Below are positions 21,387 to 30,928 of a DNA stretch of 64,000 nt, piece after piece. How positions within the stretch are numbered: position 1 is the stretch's first letter; each line of letters opens with the position of its first letter. The notes under the pieces were generated by a model that was not told where the DNA came from, did no database searches, and saw only the letters and a list, made by a program, of their open reading frames with translations. Source of the DNA: Zymoseptoria tritici IPO323 (lineage: Eukaryota > Ascomycota > Dothideomycetes > Mycosphaerellales > Mycosphaerellaceae); the NCBI RefSeq assembly GCF_000219625.1, contig NC_018215.1:2542001-2606000 (forward strand). Direction: 5' to 3'. The translations under genes and the position numbers were made by a program.

Positions 21387-21567
21387 TGTTGTGGATCATT
21401 AGACTGACCATCAGTGAAGTGCACGTGAGTGCACGTGACTAGTGCTAAGGCATTCCTACATACAGATAGCTGAAGTGAGAATCTCACACTTGAGATTCTC
21501 TCTGCATGACAATATATACCTACTAATCAGAGGTCTTCTTCCACTCAGCTTAAGCCCAATCACAACA
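21387..21567 (+). repeat. 3' LTR
   Basis: 181 bp, same ends as the 5' LTR. Eight transitions separate the two copies. It ends 140 bp before the ATG of the downstream gene, so any LTR promoter activity would read into that gene. Confidence 0.95.
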
Positions 21568-21572
21568 ATATT
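21568..21572. repeat. Target site duplication, right copy (ATATT)
   Basis: Matches 15187-15191. Confidence 0.9.
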
Positions 21573-21699
21573 CGTCCAGCTTACTCAGCGCCGAGCTGGC
21601 TTCTGCTTTCCTCCACCTCAACTCCAATGCCTCTCCGACCCCCGTCACAATCAAAGCAAAAGTCTTGAACTAGGTATCGACCACTTTCAACACACACCA

Positions 21700-21711
21700 A
21701 TGAATCGATGA
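21700..21711 (+). promoter_or_regulatory. Minimal upstream ORF overlapping the next start codon
   Basis: ATG AAT CGA TGA encodes Met-Asn-Arg-stop and overlaps the ATG ATG that opens the following gene. If transcribed, ribosomes would have to skip it or re-initiate. Confidence 0.4.
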
Positions 21712-23030
21712 TGCAACGCTCTCCGGTCATCGGCAAGGACTGTCCTTTCCCAGAGGTCGCCGACAGTCTCGAACCATTCATCAAAACCCGCCAGGAAACC
21801 AACGCGATCCGACAGGGCTTGCAGTCTACATTGCCACTATCCACCATTCATGTCTCGCAGCCTCTTCCTTCGGAGGACATCAAACCAGCGCGTCTCATCG
21901 GCGTGAGGAGAGCGTACTATCGTGCTCTGCAGGCTCATAATGCCGCGCAGGCGAAGTACGCGGCTGTTAAGGAGGAGCTTGCGCAGCTTTCTGCGGCGGG
22001 AGAACATGATGCACCGAAGGAAGCAGACGCTGGCTCCAACTTTCTCACGGACTCATACATCCCTCTGATCCGGCAACGCGAAAAACACCGAAAACTCCTC
22101 GTCATCGACAAAGCTCTCACCAAAGTCACGCAAGTCGGCAGCGAAGCAATTACTGAATCTTTCGACACTGTAGCTCAGCGTGAAGTCGGGGAGTTACCCG
22201 GTCTACCCTCCGCTTCACTCTCGGCGGATCGGGAGGACTCGGAGTATGATTTATTGAGACTGAAGAAGGCGATCCTTTCCACTCGGCAGCAAATTTCCGA
22301 GCACGAGAAGCATTCTGCGAGAGCGAAGAAGCAGATTGAAGGGCGCGGGATGAAAGTGGATGGTAAAGCCGACTTGAAAGCGCTGCAGAAGACTCACATG
22401 GCGTTGACGATGTGGATGGAAAGTCAATTGGGACTAATTGGAGACGTGGAAGCTCCCACGCCAAAAGCGGCAGATACGACGGGTAACGCGAACAGCGCGC
22501 CGGAGTTCACGATCCGCGATATTGAGGAGTTGTACGAGACTTATCTCTCCGCGCGGACACGACTACTTCAACTCGTCGCTCATCCTCCTGCTCCTGGTCC
22601 ACCACCTCCTCCTCCGTTCATCAACAGCCGTGCTCAAAATCCATCCGACGCAACGAACGATCAACACCCCCTCCTCACACCCTCCATCCTAGCTCTCCCC
22701 TACCTCCACCCTCTACTCACCGCACACACCACCACCTCCTCTCTCACGCAGCAAACTTCCCATGTCCGCCGATCTCTCGCGCAGTCGGAATTTCGCACGC
22801 AGGAGTTGCTGGGGAGACTAGCGGATGAAAGTCATTTGCTGCCGCCGGATTTATCGAGGAGTGGAAGCGGGGTTGGAGGCAAGGCGTGGAGGGATGCAGG
22901 GAGGGCAGCGGGGGTCAAGACGAGGGAGGTGGCTTTGGGGAGGGTGCGGGCGGGTTTGGGGTTTGTGGAGATGGCGGAGGGGGTGGTGGGGGAGATTGAG
23001 GGGATGGAGAGGGGAGGTAGTAGTGGGTGA
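21708..23030 (+). CDS. Uncharacterised coiled-coil-like protein
   Basis: An intronless frame of 440 residues. I do not recognise the family. The first ~280 residues are Ala/Glu/Lys/Gln-rich and mostly helical in character, with stretches that could form coiled coils (about 75-110 and 180-230). A Pro-rich low-complexity linker (PAPGPPPPPP near 300) follows, then another helical Ala/Arg-rich segment. No signal peptide or membrane segment is visible. Two adjacent ATGs (21708, 21711) could start translation. The upstream 140 bp is native sequence and everything beyond is the retrotransposon, so the original distal promoter has been displaced by 6.4 kb. A structural or scaffold role would be a guess. 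Confidence 0.65.
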   Translation: MMQRSPVIGKDCPFPEVADSLEPFIKTRQETNAIRQGLQSTLPLSTIHVSQPLPSEDIKPARLIGVRRAYYRALQAHNAAQAKYAAVKEELAQLSAAGEHDAPKEADAGSNFLTDSYIPLIRQREKHRKLLVIDKALTKVTQVGSEAITESFDTVAQREVGELPGLPSASLSADREDSEYDLLRLKKAILSTRQQISEHEKHSARAKKQIEGRGMKVDGKADLKALQKTHMALTMWMESQLGLIGDVEAPTPKAADTTGNANSAPEFTIRDIEELYETYLSARTRLLQLVAHPPAPGPPPPPPFINSRAQNPSDATNDQHPLLTPSILALPYLHPLLTAHTTTSSLTQQTSHVRRSLAQSEFRTQELLGRLADESHLLPPDLSRSGSGVGGKAWRDAGRAAGVKTREVALGRVRAGLGFVEMAEGVVGEIEGMERGGSSG

Positions 23031-25122
23031 GGTGAGGTGAGTGGGAGGGGGACGATGGAAGGAGGTGATGGAATGAGGTGATGGGAGGAAAGATGCGAGG
23101 TACCGCTACCTGGTATTGGATCTGGGAAGTTTGGTTTGGATTTCCAAGCGCCGGGCCGTGGATACATCAGTCCTCCATACCCGCTGAGAAATCTGCTCGT
23201 TGAGATGAAGCAATCGCGAAGCAATTCTCCAGACTAATAATGTCTGGGCAGCGAAACTCCATCGTGTCGGGCAGCGATTACTGTCTTAGCTTTCTTGCTC
23301 AATTGCCGAAAAATTCCGCCGATGTTTGTCGTCAGATTGAATGGAAAGGTACAGACTTCGCATACGGATTTCCGAGGACTTTTTTCCGCGGAGTGGACCT
23401 GGAAAAGAACATGCAAGGCGTAAGGAGCGGGGTATCGATACGATAATTGTCAGAGGACGATGGGGGCGAGCTCTTACGCCGGCATCTTTTCCCGGCGCTA
23501 CTTGGAGAACGCGGTGAACTTTCATCGCCGAGTCGGCAGTGGGCCGCTCGACGCTGTTTCCCTCTCAAGAGGGTAGAAAACGCTTCGCCCAAGTTCGCAC
23601 GCGACGATCTTTGCATCGATTGGCACCTCCAGCCCGACGCTATTTCTCTCCTCCAGAATGCAGACAGAGATGTCGATGTTTTGACACGCTTGGGCTTGGC
23701 AATGTGGTAAAAAAAAAATCATGAAGCATCCGCTGCTGTTGGCAGCTGTGGATATGACTCGGCTTGTTCGTCGGAGGGTGGGGTTCTATTTAGGTTGAGA
23801 GTATATGCATGTTGGCTACTCTTCTTGCAGCGAGGTGGGTTATCTCCGCTGGAGACGATGAGGATGTATTGCCTGAAGCACACGGATTGTGGAGTATAGC
23901 AGATGTCGACGGCTGCGTCACGGCTTTGCTTGTTCGCATATGAGCATGACGCTGTTCATCTCAAGAATAGAAAGATCCTCACCATGTGCCGCCGCTGTTG
24001 ACAGCTACAATCTGACTCGGGTCGTCGTCGAGAGCATTCTGTTGATTTTGAGGTCAGGTATCTGCGTATTGGTAACCATGTTTCCTCGGAGATTGGTATC
24101 AACGCGTGGGCGATGAGGAGACATTGCTGCAGCATACAGGTCTTCAGAGGAGTATAGCAGAGTCAACGGCTGTGTCACGACTGGATTCGTATATGCGGTC
24201 TGAAGATAGAACAGCCATTCGCTATACGACATTGCCGACTTCGAGTGCCGACTTGTGGTTGGATTTGAACTTTGGATGTCGGTGCAGATGCAGGTTGCTT
24301 TGGATGGTTATAGTCGATCGCGGAGAGGTTTTATCAGGACGAGCTGATCGCATATGGCGGGTGCGGTCGGGCGTGCAGGTATGAAACACGGCATTTTGCA
24401 GATGTCGTCCTTTGATTTGCTTTGGGGTCCAAGCGTTTTTTGATGACGGCAGAGGATTGGCGGTTTGGTCTCTATGTCTTTTTGACGGTGTGTAAGTGTT
24501 GTTCATCGTCCACTCCCATTGTCTTGCACGAGCCCGACTGAGTGCAGACAATGCTCCTCAATGGACAAGGTGATGTTGACAGGAAGACCTTGGACGAATT
24601 TGATGGAAGAAGACGTTGCACATTGATGGGAAGACGGGACGATGACGCTAAAGACCCTTGAACTTGGGAGATGATCCACCCGTCGTCCCGGTCGTCTGGG
24701 GACAAAGCTCCCGTCAAGGCTCAAGCCTCACCTCACGTGGAGACGGAGCGGCATCTATTCCTGGGCCGTCAATACATCTCTTGAAACGTGACGTTCTGGC
24801 TTGTTAACGCAGGGAACGTATGGTCGCGGCGTCACACGCTGATGAGCAGGATCGATATCTCCCATCCCGTCTATACCGCCACGCGTGTGGAAGGGCAGGG
24901 TCTATTTTAGAACTCACCTCCACCGCTCGCGGACCACCAGCTCCCTCCATCCTTCATATCAACGACACTAGTCCACCGACGTCGACCAGGAACCCTCACC
25001 GTGCCATGCGTCAGAGTCACGACCAGGTGAATGGAGACAATTTACCCAGCGGACAGCCCACTCGCCGCGTACCTCGAAGGTATTGAATCCACCCTCGGCA
25101 TGAGCTTGCCAGTTACCGCGAC
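23031..25122. other. Two-kilobase gene-poor stretch with a degenerate tandem duplication
   Basis: Contains only short overlapping frames without coding character. The one structure I can support is a diverged direct duplication at about 23726-24205. The rest may be promoter and UTR of the following gene, whose first exon could begin near 25005. Confidence 0.5.
23726..24205. repeat. Diverged tandem duplication, two ~225-bp units
   Basis: Unit A (~23726-23950) and unit B (~23985-24205) share ordered blocks: CCGCTGTTG-CAGCT, TGACTCGG-TCGTCG, GCGATGAGGA, and GAGTATAGCAGA followed by ACGGCTG-GTCACG. Identity is patchy, so the duplication is old. A weaker match to the last block around 23668-23700 may be a third unit. 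Confidence 0.5.
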
Positions 25123-27300
25123 ATGTCTTCAGGGACGAGAGCTAACGTGACTTACTACTATGCAGGTGAGGGCGAATACGAGCCTTTCGCGGAGGACAGC
25201 GATACACGATACGATGCCGGCTCGGATACCAATGACGACTCCCACTCACAGCCATCCTTCGCGCCTCCACCGACTGCCTCGCCGCGTCCACGATTCAAGA
25301 CCGCCAAGATACCTGAGGTAGCACAACAACAACAGCCACGACCGGCGCAGAACGCGCTGGCGCGGATTCACGATGCTTGGTCGACGGCTGTCAACTCGCG
25401 GCTTGGAAGGGCGGACAATGAGCGGTTTCTGGAACACTTCCGCTATACCATTGTAGCTTCACAGCTGCTGAACGAGTACCTGGATCATGGATCGCTACAT
25501 CCAGATGCAATGGTCCCTACGAATGTGGACGGCGCCGCTGAGCAGCATGAGGATGCCGAACATGGTCGTGTCAGTCTGTATGGAGCGACTGCGGCCACTC
25601 TCGGCGCGATGCTGGTTGCGCTGTTGATTGATCAGTTGGGCAAGAGTAGGCTTGGACATTGGTTGAGTACGGGCAGAGCAATGATGGGGTTGGTTCTACT
25701 CTTGCTTGTCGGGTTCGTTGGGCACAGATATAACCGACGACGACGGCTACGATGGCTTCGACAGCAGGCTGTGGAGGGTGTTTCCGCCCTGACGACCAGC
25801 TGGCAAGCATTCGAGCTGGCCTGCACATCCTCGCTCTCCTTCATTCAAGAGGTCGAACTCGTCTCCAAGGGCTTCCGACTCAGCACACCTCTGCCACCTG
25901 CTTCACGCATCGAAGGATCCGGCGCAAGCAGACGATGCAACAAGCTACGGCATGTGCTGTACAAAGCATACAGCAGCACGATCCCGGCTTCCACATCCGC
26001 CCTCAACACTCTCATCCCTCTGGTCGACCAGGACGATCTTGAAAGATATTACGAAGTCTACGACATCAGCTTCGCCGACGCACGAGAAGCTCTCAACTCC
26101 ACCACCTCCCTCTCCATCCTCGAAGACGACCCGGAATCCCTCAAATCACTCCGCGTACTCAGCTACCGCTCCTCCATCCTCCGCCGCATCACCCTCTGCG
26201 CCCTCATGTCCCTGGACGCAGACGGCGGACACCCAGACTTCCACCGCTGGCACACCACAACCTCCACCCTCTCCCTTCTCACTCCCCAAATCTCCACCGC
26301 CGCCACCCGCCTCCGCCAAACCCTCACCGAAATGGAAACCATCACCGTGCCTCTCACTCCAACTCGCAATCTCTCCTCGGGCACCTTGTCCCCGAACCTC
26401 CAACCCACCCGCGACAAAATCCGCTCCCAAGTCCGCGGCATCACGACCCTCGGAACCGGCATCAGAGGTCTACACGCGAAAATCCAAATCCTCCGCGAAG
26501 AGACCTCCCACGCCATCGACGCGTCTGAAGACCTCACCGATCTCGGGCCGAGACTTCTCTCCCAATACGACGCCATCGGCGAAGACATCCAAGACCTCCT
26601 CCGCGCGTGGGAAGCCGGCAAGAAAGCTCTCCAAACATCCCTCTCCCGGCAAGAGAACCGCCTATCCCTAGCGAGCATGTCAAGCAGTAACGGCATGCGC
26701 TCCCCCGTCTCCAGCCTCGGAGGCCTCACCGCCGTCGACGAAACCGAACCCCTAACCGCTTCAGGAGGTGGAGGACCAGACGACGCCCTCAACTCCCTCA
26801 CCGGCGACCCCGCCTCCTTCAAGGTCCGCAAATCCAACCACCGCTCCAGCCTGCCCGCCAAATCCCGTCCTTCCTCCCCCTCCTCCTCCCCCTCTACCGA
26901 CCCCGAGCAACCCTTCCCCGTCCCGAAAAAAGTCTCCGGCGGAGGAGGAGGACTGCTCTACGAAGCCGTGGCTCTCACTCCTTCTTCGACGATGAGGAGA
27001 CAGCGACAGAGGAGTTTGGCCATGACGAGGGAAGAGAGGATCGCGAGGATGAATGAGGAGAGGGAACGGCAGGCGAGCGTGAAGATGTTGAGGGAGGCGA
27101 ATACGAGTATGTTGAGGGAGTTGGAGAGTGTGATTCGGTTGAGGGAGAAATTGGGGGGTGGGAATGGGAGTGAGGAGAAGTTGGCTGGGAACGAGGGGGT
27201 CCAGGAGAAGGGAGAAACGGGGGAGAATGAGGGAGGTGGTGAGATTGCGAAGGAAGTGAGGTTGCAGAGGGTAGAGAGGGGGAGGGTTGGATCCGTTTAG
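25123..27300 (+). CDS. Vezatin/Inp2-like myosin-binding membrane protein
   Basis: A frame of 725 residues. After a disordered acidic N-terminus comes a conserved helical region. Two hydrophobic segments lie near residues 150-171 (ATAATLGAMLVALLIDQLG) and 185-203 (MMGLVLLLLVGFVG), followed by Arg-rich RYNRRRRLRWLRQQ. The block FELACTSSLSFIQEVELVSKG and the following PLPPASRIEG then match my memory of the fungal vezatin/myosin-binding domain. In yeast the related Inp2 is the peroxisomal receptor for the myosin V motor Myo2 and drives peroxisome inheritance. The C-terminal third is Ser/Pro-rich with a Glu/Arg-rich coiled-coil end. The start is uncertain: an acceptor-like TATGCAG precedes GTGAGGGCG at 25167, so an upstream exon may replace the first ~14 residues. 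The function is by family only. Confidence 0.65.
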   Translation: MSSGTRANVTYYYAGEGEYEPFAEDSDTRYDAGSDTNDDSHSQPSFAPPPTASPRPRFKTAKIPEVAQQQQPRPAQNALARIHDAWSTAVNSRLGRADNERFLEHFRYTIVASQLLNEYLDHGSLHPDAMVPTNVDGAAEQHEDAEHGRVSLYGATAATLGAMLVALLIDQLGKSRLGHWLSTGRAMMGLVLLLLVGFVGHRYNRRRRLRWLRQQAVEGVSALTTSWQAFELACTSSLSFIQEVELVSKGFRLSTPLPPASRIEGSGASRRCNKLRHVLYKAYSSTIPASTSALNTLIPLVDQDDLERYYEVYDISFADAREALNSTTSLSILEDDPESLKSLRVLSYRSSILRRITLCALMSLDADGGHPDFHRWHTTTSTLSLLTPQISTAATRLRQTLTEMETITVPLTPTRNLSSGTLSPNLQPTRDKIRSQVRGITTLGTGIRGLHAKIQILREETSHAIDASEDLTDLGPRLLSQYDAIGEDIQDLLRAWEAGKKALQTSLSRQENRLSLASMSSSNGMRSPVSSLGGLTAVDETEPLTASGGGGPDDALNSLTGDPASFKVRKSNHRSSLPAKSRPSSPSSSPSTDPEQPFPVPKKVSGGGGGLLYEAVALTPSSTMRRQRQRSLAMTREERIARMNEERERQASVKMLREANTSMLRELESVIRLREKLGGGNGSEEKLAGNEGVQEKGETGENEGGGEIAKEVRLQRVERGRVGSV

Positions 27301-28102
27301 CACCTTGATTTTTCTTGTCTGGGTTTTTGAGGAGGGGGAAACGTGGCGTTTTTTTTTCCTTTCAGCGAGCGGGCGATGTATTAACGACCTACTGGATTGA
27401 TGTATACTACCAGATCAGCGGGAGGGCATAAGGGAAAGACACAGTACACGGCGTTTTTGGGAAAAGGAAAGGCATGGTCAGGTCACTGGATTGGCTGGCT
27501 GGCTTGCTTGGGATGAGATGGGACGGGATTGGGATTAAGATGGGTTGGTCGGTTGGTCGATTGGGAATTGATCTAACTGGCTGAATTAAAGCATGATGGA
27601 GAGGGGAATAGTGTACAATGAGTATTACATTATACTTCACAAAGCTTTCTGTTCCTTGGGGGTTTTCTTATCCACAAAACGTCTCCTGAAGTTTTATTTG
27701 TTCGGGTCGTTTTGGGATTAGGAGAGTTCGACCCCGCTTATGTACAAAGATGGGGTGGGATAATCACATCAAGTCCGTGGAGGAGATTGACGGGGAGCAA
27801 AAGGCCAACATACATACAAACATACAAGTATCTATCAGACATGGCAAGGTAATGGGCTACCTTGTCAATCTTGTAGCGAACCTGTTCGACAAGAAGCGGT
27901 CGGTATTCTCAAGAACTCGGATTGAAACTCCCAGCTCCCAACAGATCATCGAAACGCTTTTGGTCAAACCTGGTCTCCCGTCCTCGACATCGATTTCAAT
28001 TTCAACGCCAACTTCAACACCGCCGTCCCTCGCCATTGACCTCACCACCCCTCTTCGTTCACCTCACTACCCCTCTCCCTCCCAACTCATTTCTCTCAAC
28101 CG
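27301..28102. other. Intergenic, convergent gene ends
   Basis: About 800 bp with short homopolymer runs and pyrimidine-rich tracts. No supported gene. Confidence 0.5.
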
Positions 28103-30928
28103 TCAACCCCCATCAACATGCCCAAACCCACCCATCGCCGCCTCCCCAAAATCCCAGTCCAAATTCCCCAGCGCCGACAAATCGTCCGGGAAACCAAAGT
28201 CGTGTTGTCCTCCTGCCATATCGTTCGTGGCGACCATATTCGTCATCGTCCCCGAGTCGACATTCATACTCAAGCCGGGGAGGGAGGTATATGTTCTCTC
28301 GGATTGCTGTGCACCGGTCGTTGGGTATTGTCCATTGTGCGGTGGATTCGTTCCGCCGTACTGGGTGTGCATATCGTTGACTTGGCGCTGCACACTTTCT
28401 AGCCGATTGTACTGGGATTGGTCTTTCTGTGACTGGCCATTCGGCTGGACGATCAGGCCTCCCAGTGGACCCGTCCCTCGAATCGTACTCATACCCTGCT
28501 GGTACTGCTCCGCATTCAGTCCCGATCCGCGACTGGGTGTGGGAACGTACTCTGCTCCTACAGTGACCTCCTGCGCAGCCCAGTCTCTCTTCAAGCTCGA
28601 TGGCACTTTTCCCGTACTAGACTCGTGAGGTCCTCCACTGCGTCCAAGGCCGCTCATCCGACTAACGTCGCTCATTGCTCGGCTTGGCGTACGTTTCTGC
28701 GGCGTGCCGGAAGCGGTGCGTTTTTTCGGCGTTTTCTTCGCCGATGGCCTTCTCGACGGTACGAGTGTTCCGCCATCGTGTGCTTTGAATGGATCACCGT
28801 CCTGGGTAGGAGCAAAATTGGATGATAGCCGGGCGCGTTTCGATGAAGGAGGCGTCTGGCCGGAAGTCGAAGTGAATGAGGGTAGAGAGCGCTTGATGGG
28901 GCTCGGAGTGGTTTTCAAGTTTTGCAAAGCCGCGGCCATTCCGTGCTCTTTGCTTGAGCGTGGGAGAGCGACCGTGCCCTCGGCGAAGATCATCTTTGCC
29001 ATGCGTTCTGGTGAGAAGGTGGTGAATGGGTCGTTCGTGCTCGCTTGCACGTGAAACGTTCTTGTAGGCACGCTCTGCGACGATCCATCATTGATGTTTG
29101 GCACCTCGCCTTGCTGAACTCGTGCCTCCTTGCGTCGCCTCATCTCTTCCATAGCCTGCGGGTCTTGTGGTGGACGAGATTTTGTCTGCGCACTGCTGAA
29201 GATGCGAGGGTCAGATCGAGAGTATGAAGATGCTTGAGCCTGTGCTGGAGTCTGGGCATACGACTGCTGTTGATATTGAGGTGGCAGGCCGGTGTTGGTA
29301 CCGTAGTCGGGCGAACCTTGGCCCTGCGCGGTGACTGGGGCCATGTGCGGCATCGTTGAAAAGGGGTAAGCGATCTGTCGATCAGGCGCAGGCTTTGAGT
29401 CACCGTAGCCCGGCTGATTGTTGGCATTTCCCGTTGAGATGAAGTCACCAGGCGCCACGGTGGCAAAATTGGAGGGACAGCCCGAGCGGCGGTTCGAAGG
29501 GTAGTCCGGAGGTGGTGGTAAGGTGAAGTTGGTTCCCGGAGCATTGGCGTTCGCCTGCATGGTATGACCGCTCTGTGGGACAGCATGCACAGGAGTCGGC
29601 GTCTTCGCAGGAACACCGCCACCTCGTCTGCTCCACTCCGCAATCTTGTCTACTAGAGAGTTGGACGAGTGACTCGCGGACATCTCGTTCTTCAACGGCG
29701 ATGGGTTCATGGCGCTCTTCCGCCGGTCTTGAATCGATCGCTCGGAAACGTCGGATTTCTGTGGTGAAAAAGATGAGTGGTCCGACTTTTCTGGAGAAGG
29801 TGTCCTCGAGATTGGGTCGGACTGTTCAGCATAGCTGATTCGCTTTCCGCGAGTCCGAGCACTGCGTCGTACAGAAGACGATTCCTCTTTCGGTGGAGGA
29901 GCTTCCTGTTTGACCTTCTTCTTGGCCTGCTTGCGGTTCGACGTGGGGCTGTCATACTCTGAAAGCACGCTGTCCTGAGTCTCCTCTCGCTTGATCGGCG
30001 GTCTACGACTCTTCTGGGCCGAGCTACCCTGCACAACTGAGCTGGTGCGATTCGGGCGCTCTGTGTGCTTCACCACGATGTTGTCTTCGTCCTGGACCTG
30101 CGTTGGTTGCAATGAATGACCGTGGTATTGGATGTTGTGAGTGATCGGTCCTGGTGCTGCGAATTGGCCGGGGACGGCGAAGGGCGCCCGTGCGACTGGT
30201 GGAAGATGGCCAGTGAAAGCAGATGGTACTGCGTAGGGTACTGTGGCTGGGACACCAGAAGGGGTCGGCGGTCGCGACTGGAACTGCGCTCGTGGTGCTG
30301 GCAACTGAGTGCTCGCGGGCGCCCCGAGTGGCGCAGCTAATGCTGCTCCTGGGTACATGTTTGCACTCGATTCAACTCGCCCCTCCATGACATTCTCGAC
30401 CCACCTCCTTAGGTGGTATGGCAGGGCGATCTCCATTTCATGCCCAATAATTCGATTGCCTAGAGAGAACACCCACTTACGCGCTGTATCAGCAGCAGCA
30501 TTTAGTCTTGTCCTTCTTGCATCCAGCTCCTTGCCTTCTGTCATCCCAAAGTCGACAGCCGCAACAATCTCCCTGAAAGGCTCGGAGCGCTTCACTTCAT
30601 TTGCCTCTCGTCCCTGGAGGACTTCATCGTCCACCATCTTCTTCGCCATGGTCTTCAGCCCCTCGACATTCGCCTTGTTCTCTGCCAGATTTTCCGCCGC
30701 GGCCCACTGAAGCGCATGCAGACGATCGAGGAAAGGGCCATCGGGACACTGTGCGCAGTAGTACCTTCCATCGCCGCAAAGGAGGGCCGGGTTGTGGGAT
30801 GACATGCTGTAGGACGGACATGATATCGCCAGGAAGAAGGGCAGGTCCAACGCAAGAGCATCTTCGCACAACTCGACAAAGCTTGTCGAATGGTGGCAGC
30901 GAAAGTGCGCGAAGCCTTGGTAACACAT
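28103..30928 (-). CDS. Large disordered protein with Cys/His-rich N-terminus, unknown function
   Basis: Intronless, 941 residues. The first ~60 residues are rich in Cys and His (FRCHHSTSF, two later C pairs, and GDGRYYCAQCPDGPF), suggesting a small metal-binding fold. Residues ~65-180 are helical and charged (NLAENKANVEGLKTMAKK). The rest is low complexity: Pro/Gln/Ser-rich, with basic patches such as RKQAKKKVKQE and KKTPKKRTASGTPQKR that look like nuclear localisation or DNA-contact segments, and a short acidic C-terminus (DDLSALGNLDWDFGE) that resembles an activation domain. I do not recognise a named family. A nuclear regulatory role is a guess from composition. It is divergent from the MFS gene. 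Confidence 0.7.
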   Translation of the reverse strand: MCYQGFAHFRCHHSTSFVELCEDALALDLPFFLAISCPSYSMSSHNPALLCGDGRYYCAQCPDGPFLDRLHALQWAAAENLAENKANVEGLKTMAKKMVDDEVLQGREANEVKRSEPFREIVAAVDFGMTEGKELDARRTRLNAAADTARKWVFSLGNRIIGHEMEIALPYHLRRWVENVMEGRVESSANMYPGAALAAPLGAPASTQLPAPRAQFQSRPPTPSGVPATVPYAVPSAFTGHLPPVARAPFAVPGQFAAPGPITHNIQYHGHSLQPTQVQDEDNIVVKHTERPNRTSSVVQGSSAQKSRRPPIKREETQDSVLSEYDSPTSNRKQAKKKVKQEAPPPKEESSSVRRSARTRGKRISYAEQSDPISRTPSPEKSDHSSFSPQKSDVSERSIQDRRKSAMNPSPLKNEMSASHSSNSLVDKIAEWSRRGGGVPAKTPTPVHAVPQSGHTMQANANAPGTNFTLPPPPDYPSNRRSGCPSNFATVAPGDFISTGNANNQPGYGDSKPAPDRQIAYPFSTMPHMAPVTAQGQGSPDYGTNTGLPPQYQQQSYAQTPAQAQASSYSRSDPRIFSSAQTKSRPPQDPQAMEEMRRRKEARVQQGEVPNINDGSSQSVPTRTFHVQASTNDPFTTFSPERMAKMIFAEGTVALPRSSKEHGMAAALQNLKTTPSPIKRSLPSFTSTSGQTPPSSKRARLSSNFAPTQDGDPFKAHDGGTLVPSRRPSAKKTPKKRTASGTPQKRTPSRAMSDVSRMSGLGRSGGPHESSTGKVPSSLKRDWAAQEVTVGAEYVPTPSRGSGLNAEQYQQGMSTIRGTGPLGGLIVQPNGQSQKDQSQYNRLESVQRQVNDMHTQYGGTNPPHNGQYPTTGAQQSERTYTSLPGLSMNVDSGTMTNMVATNDMAGGQHDFGFPDDLSALGNLDWDFGEAAMGGFGHVDGG

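Larger units (their letters stand above)
15192..21567 (+). mobile_element. Ty1/copia LTR retrotransposon, full length, non-autonomous
   Basis: A 6,376-bp insertion bounded by two 181-bp LTRs (TG...CA ends) and a 5-bp duplication. The domain order is gag, protease, integrase, reverse transcriptase, RNase H, which defines copia (integrase before RT). The internal DNA is poorer in G+C and strikingly poor in CpG compared with the flanking genes. The polyprotein frame has no frameshift from 15510 to 20165 but holds 36 internal stops, so it cannot make its own proteins. About 1.2 kb lies between the polyprotein stop and the 3' LTR, unusual for copia, and contains a hairpin, a tRNA-like sequence and an antisense open frame. 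Insertion lies between pyridoxal kinase and the next gene, about 140 bp upstream of that gene's start codon. Confidence 0.96.
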
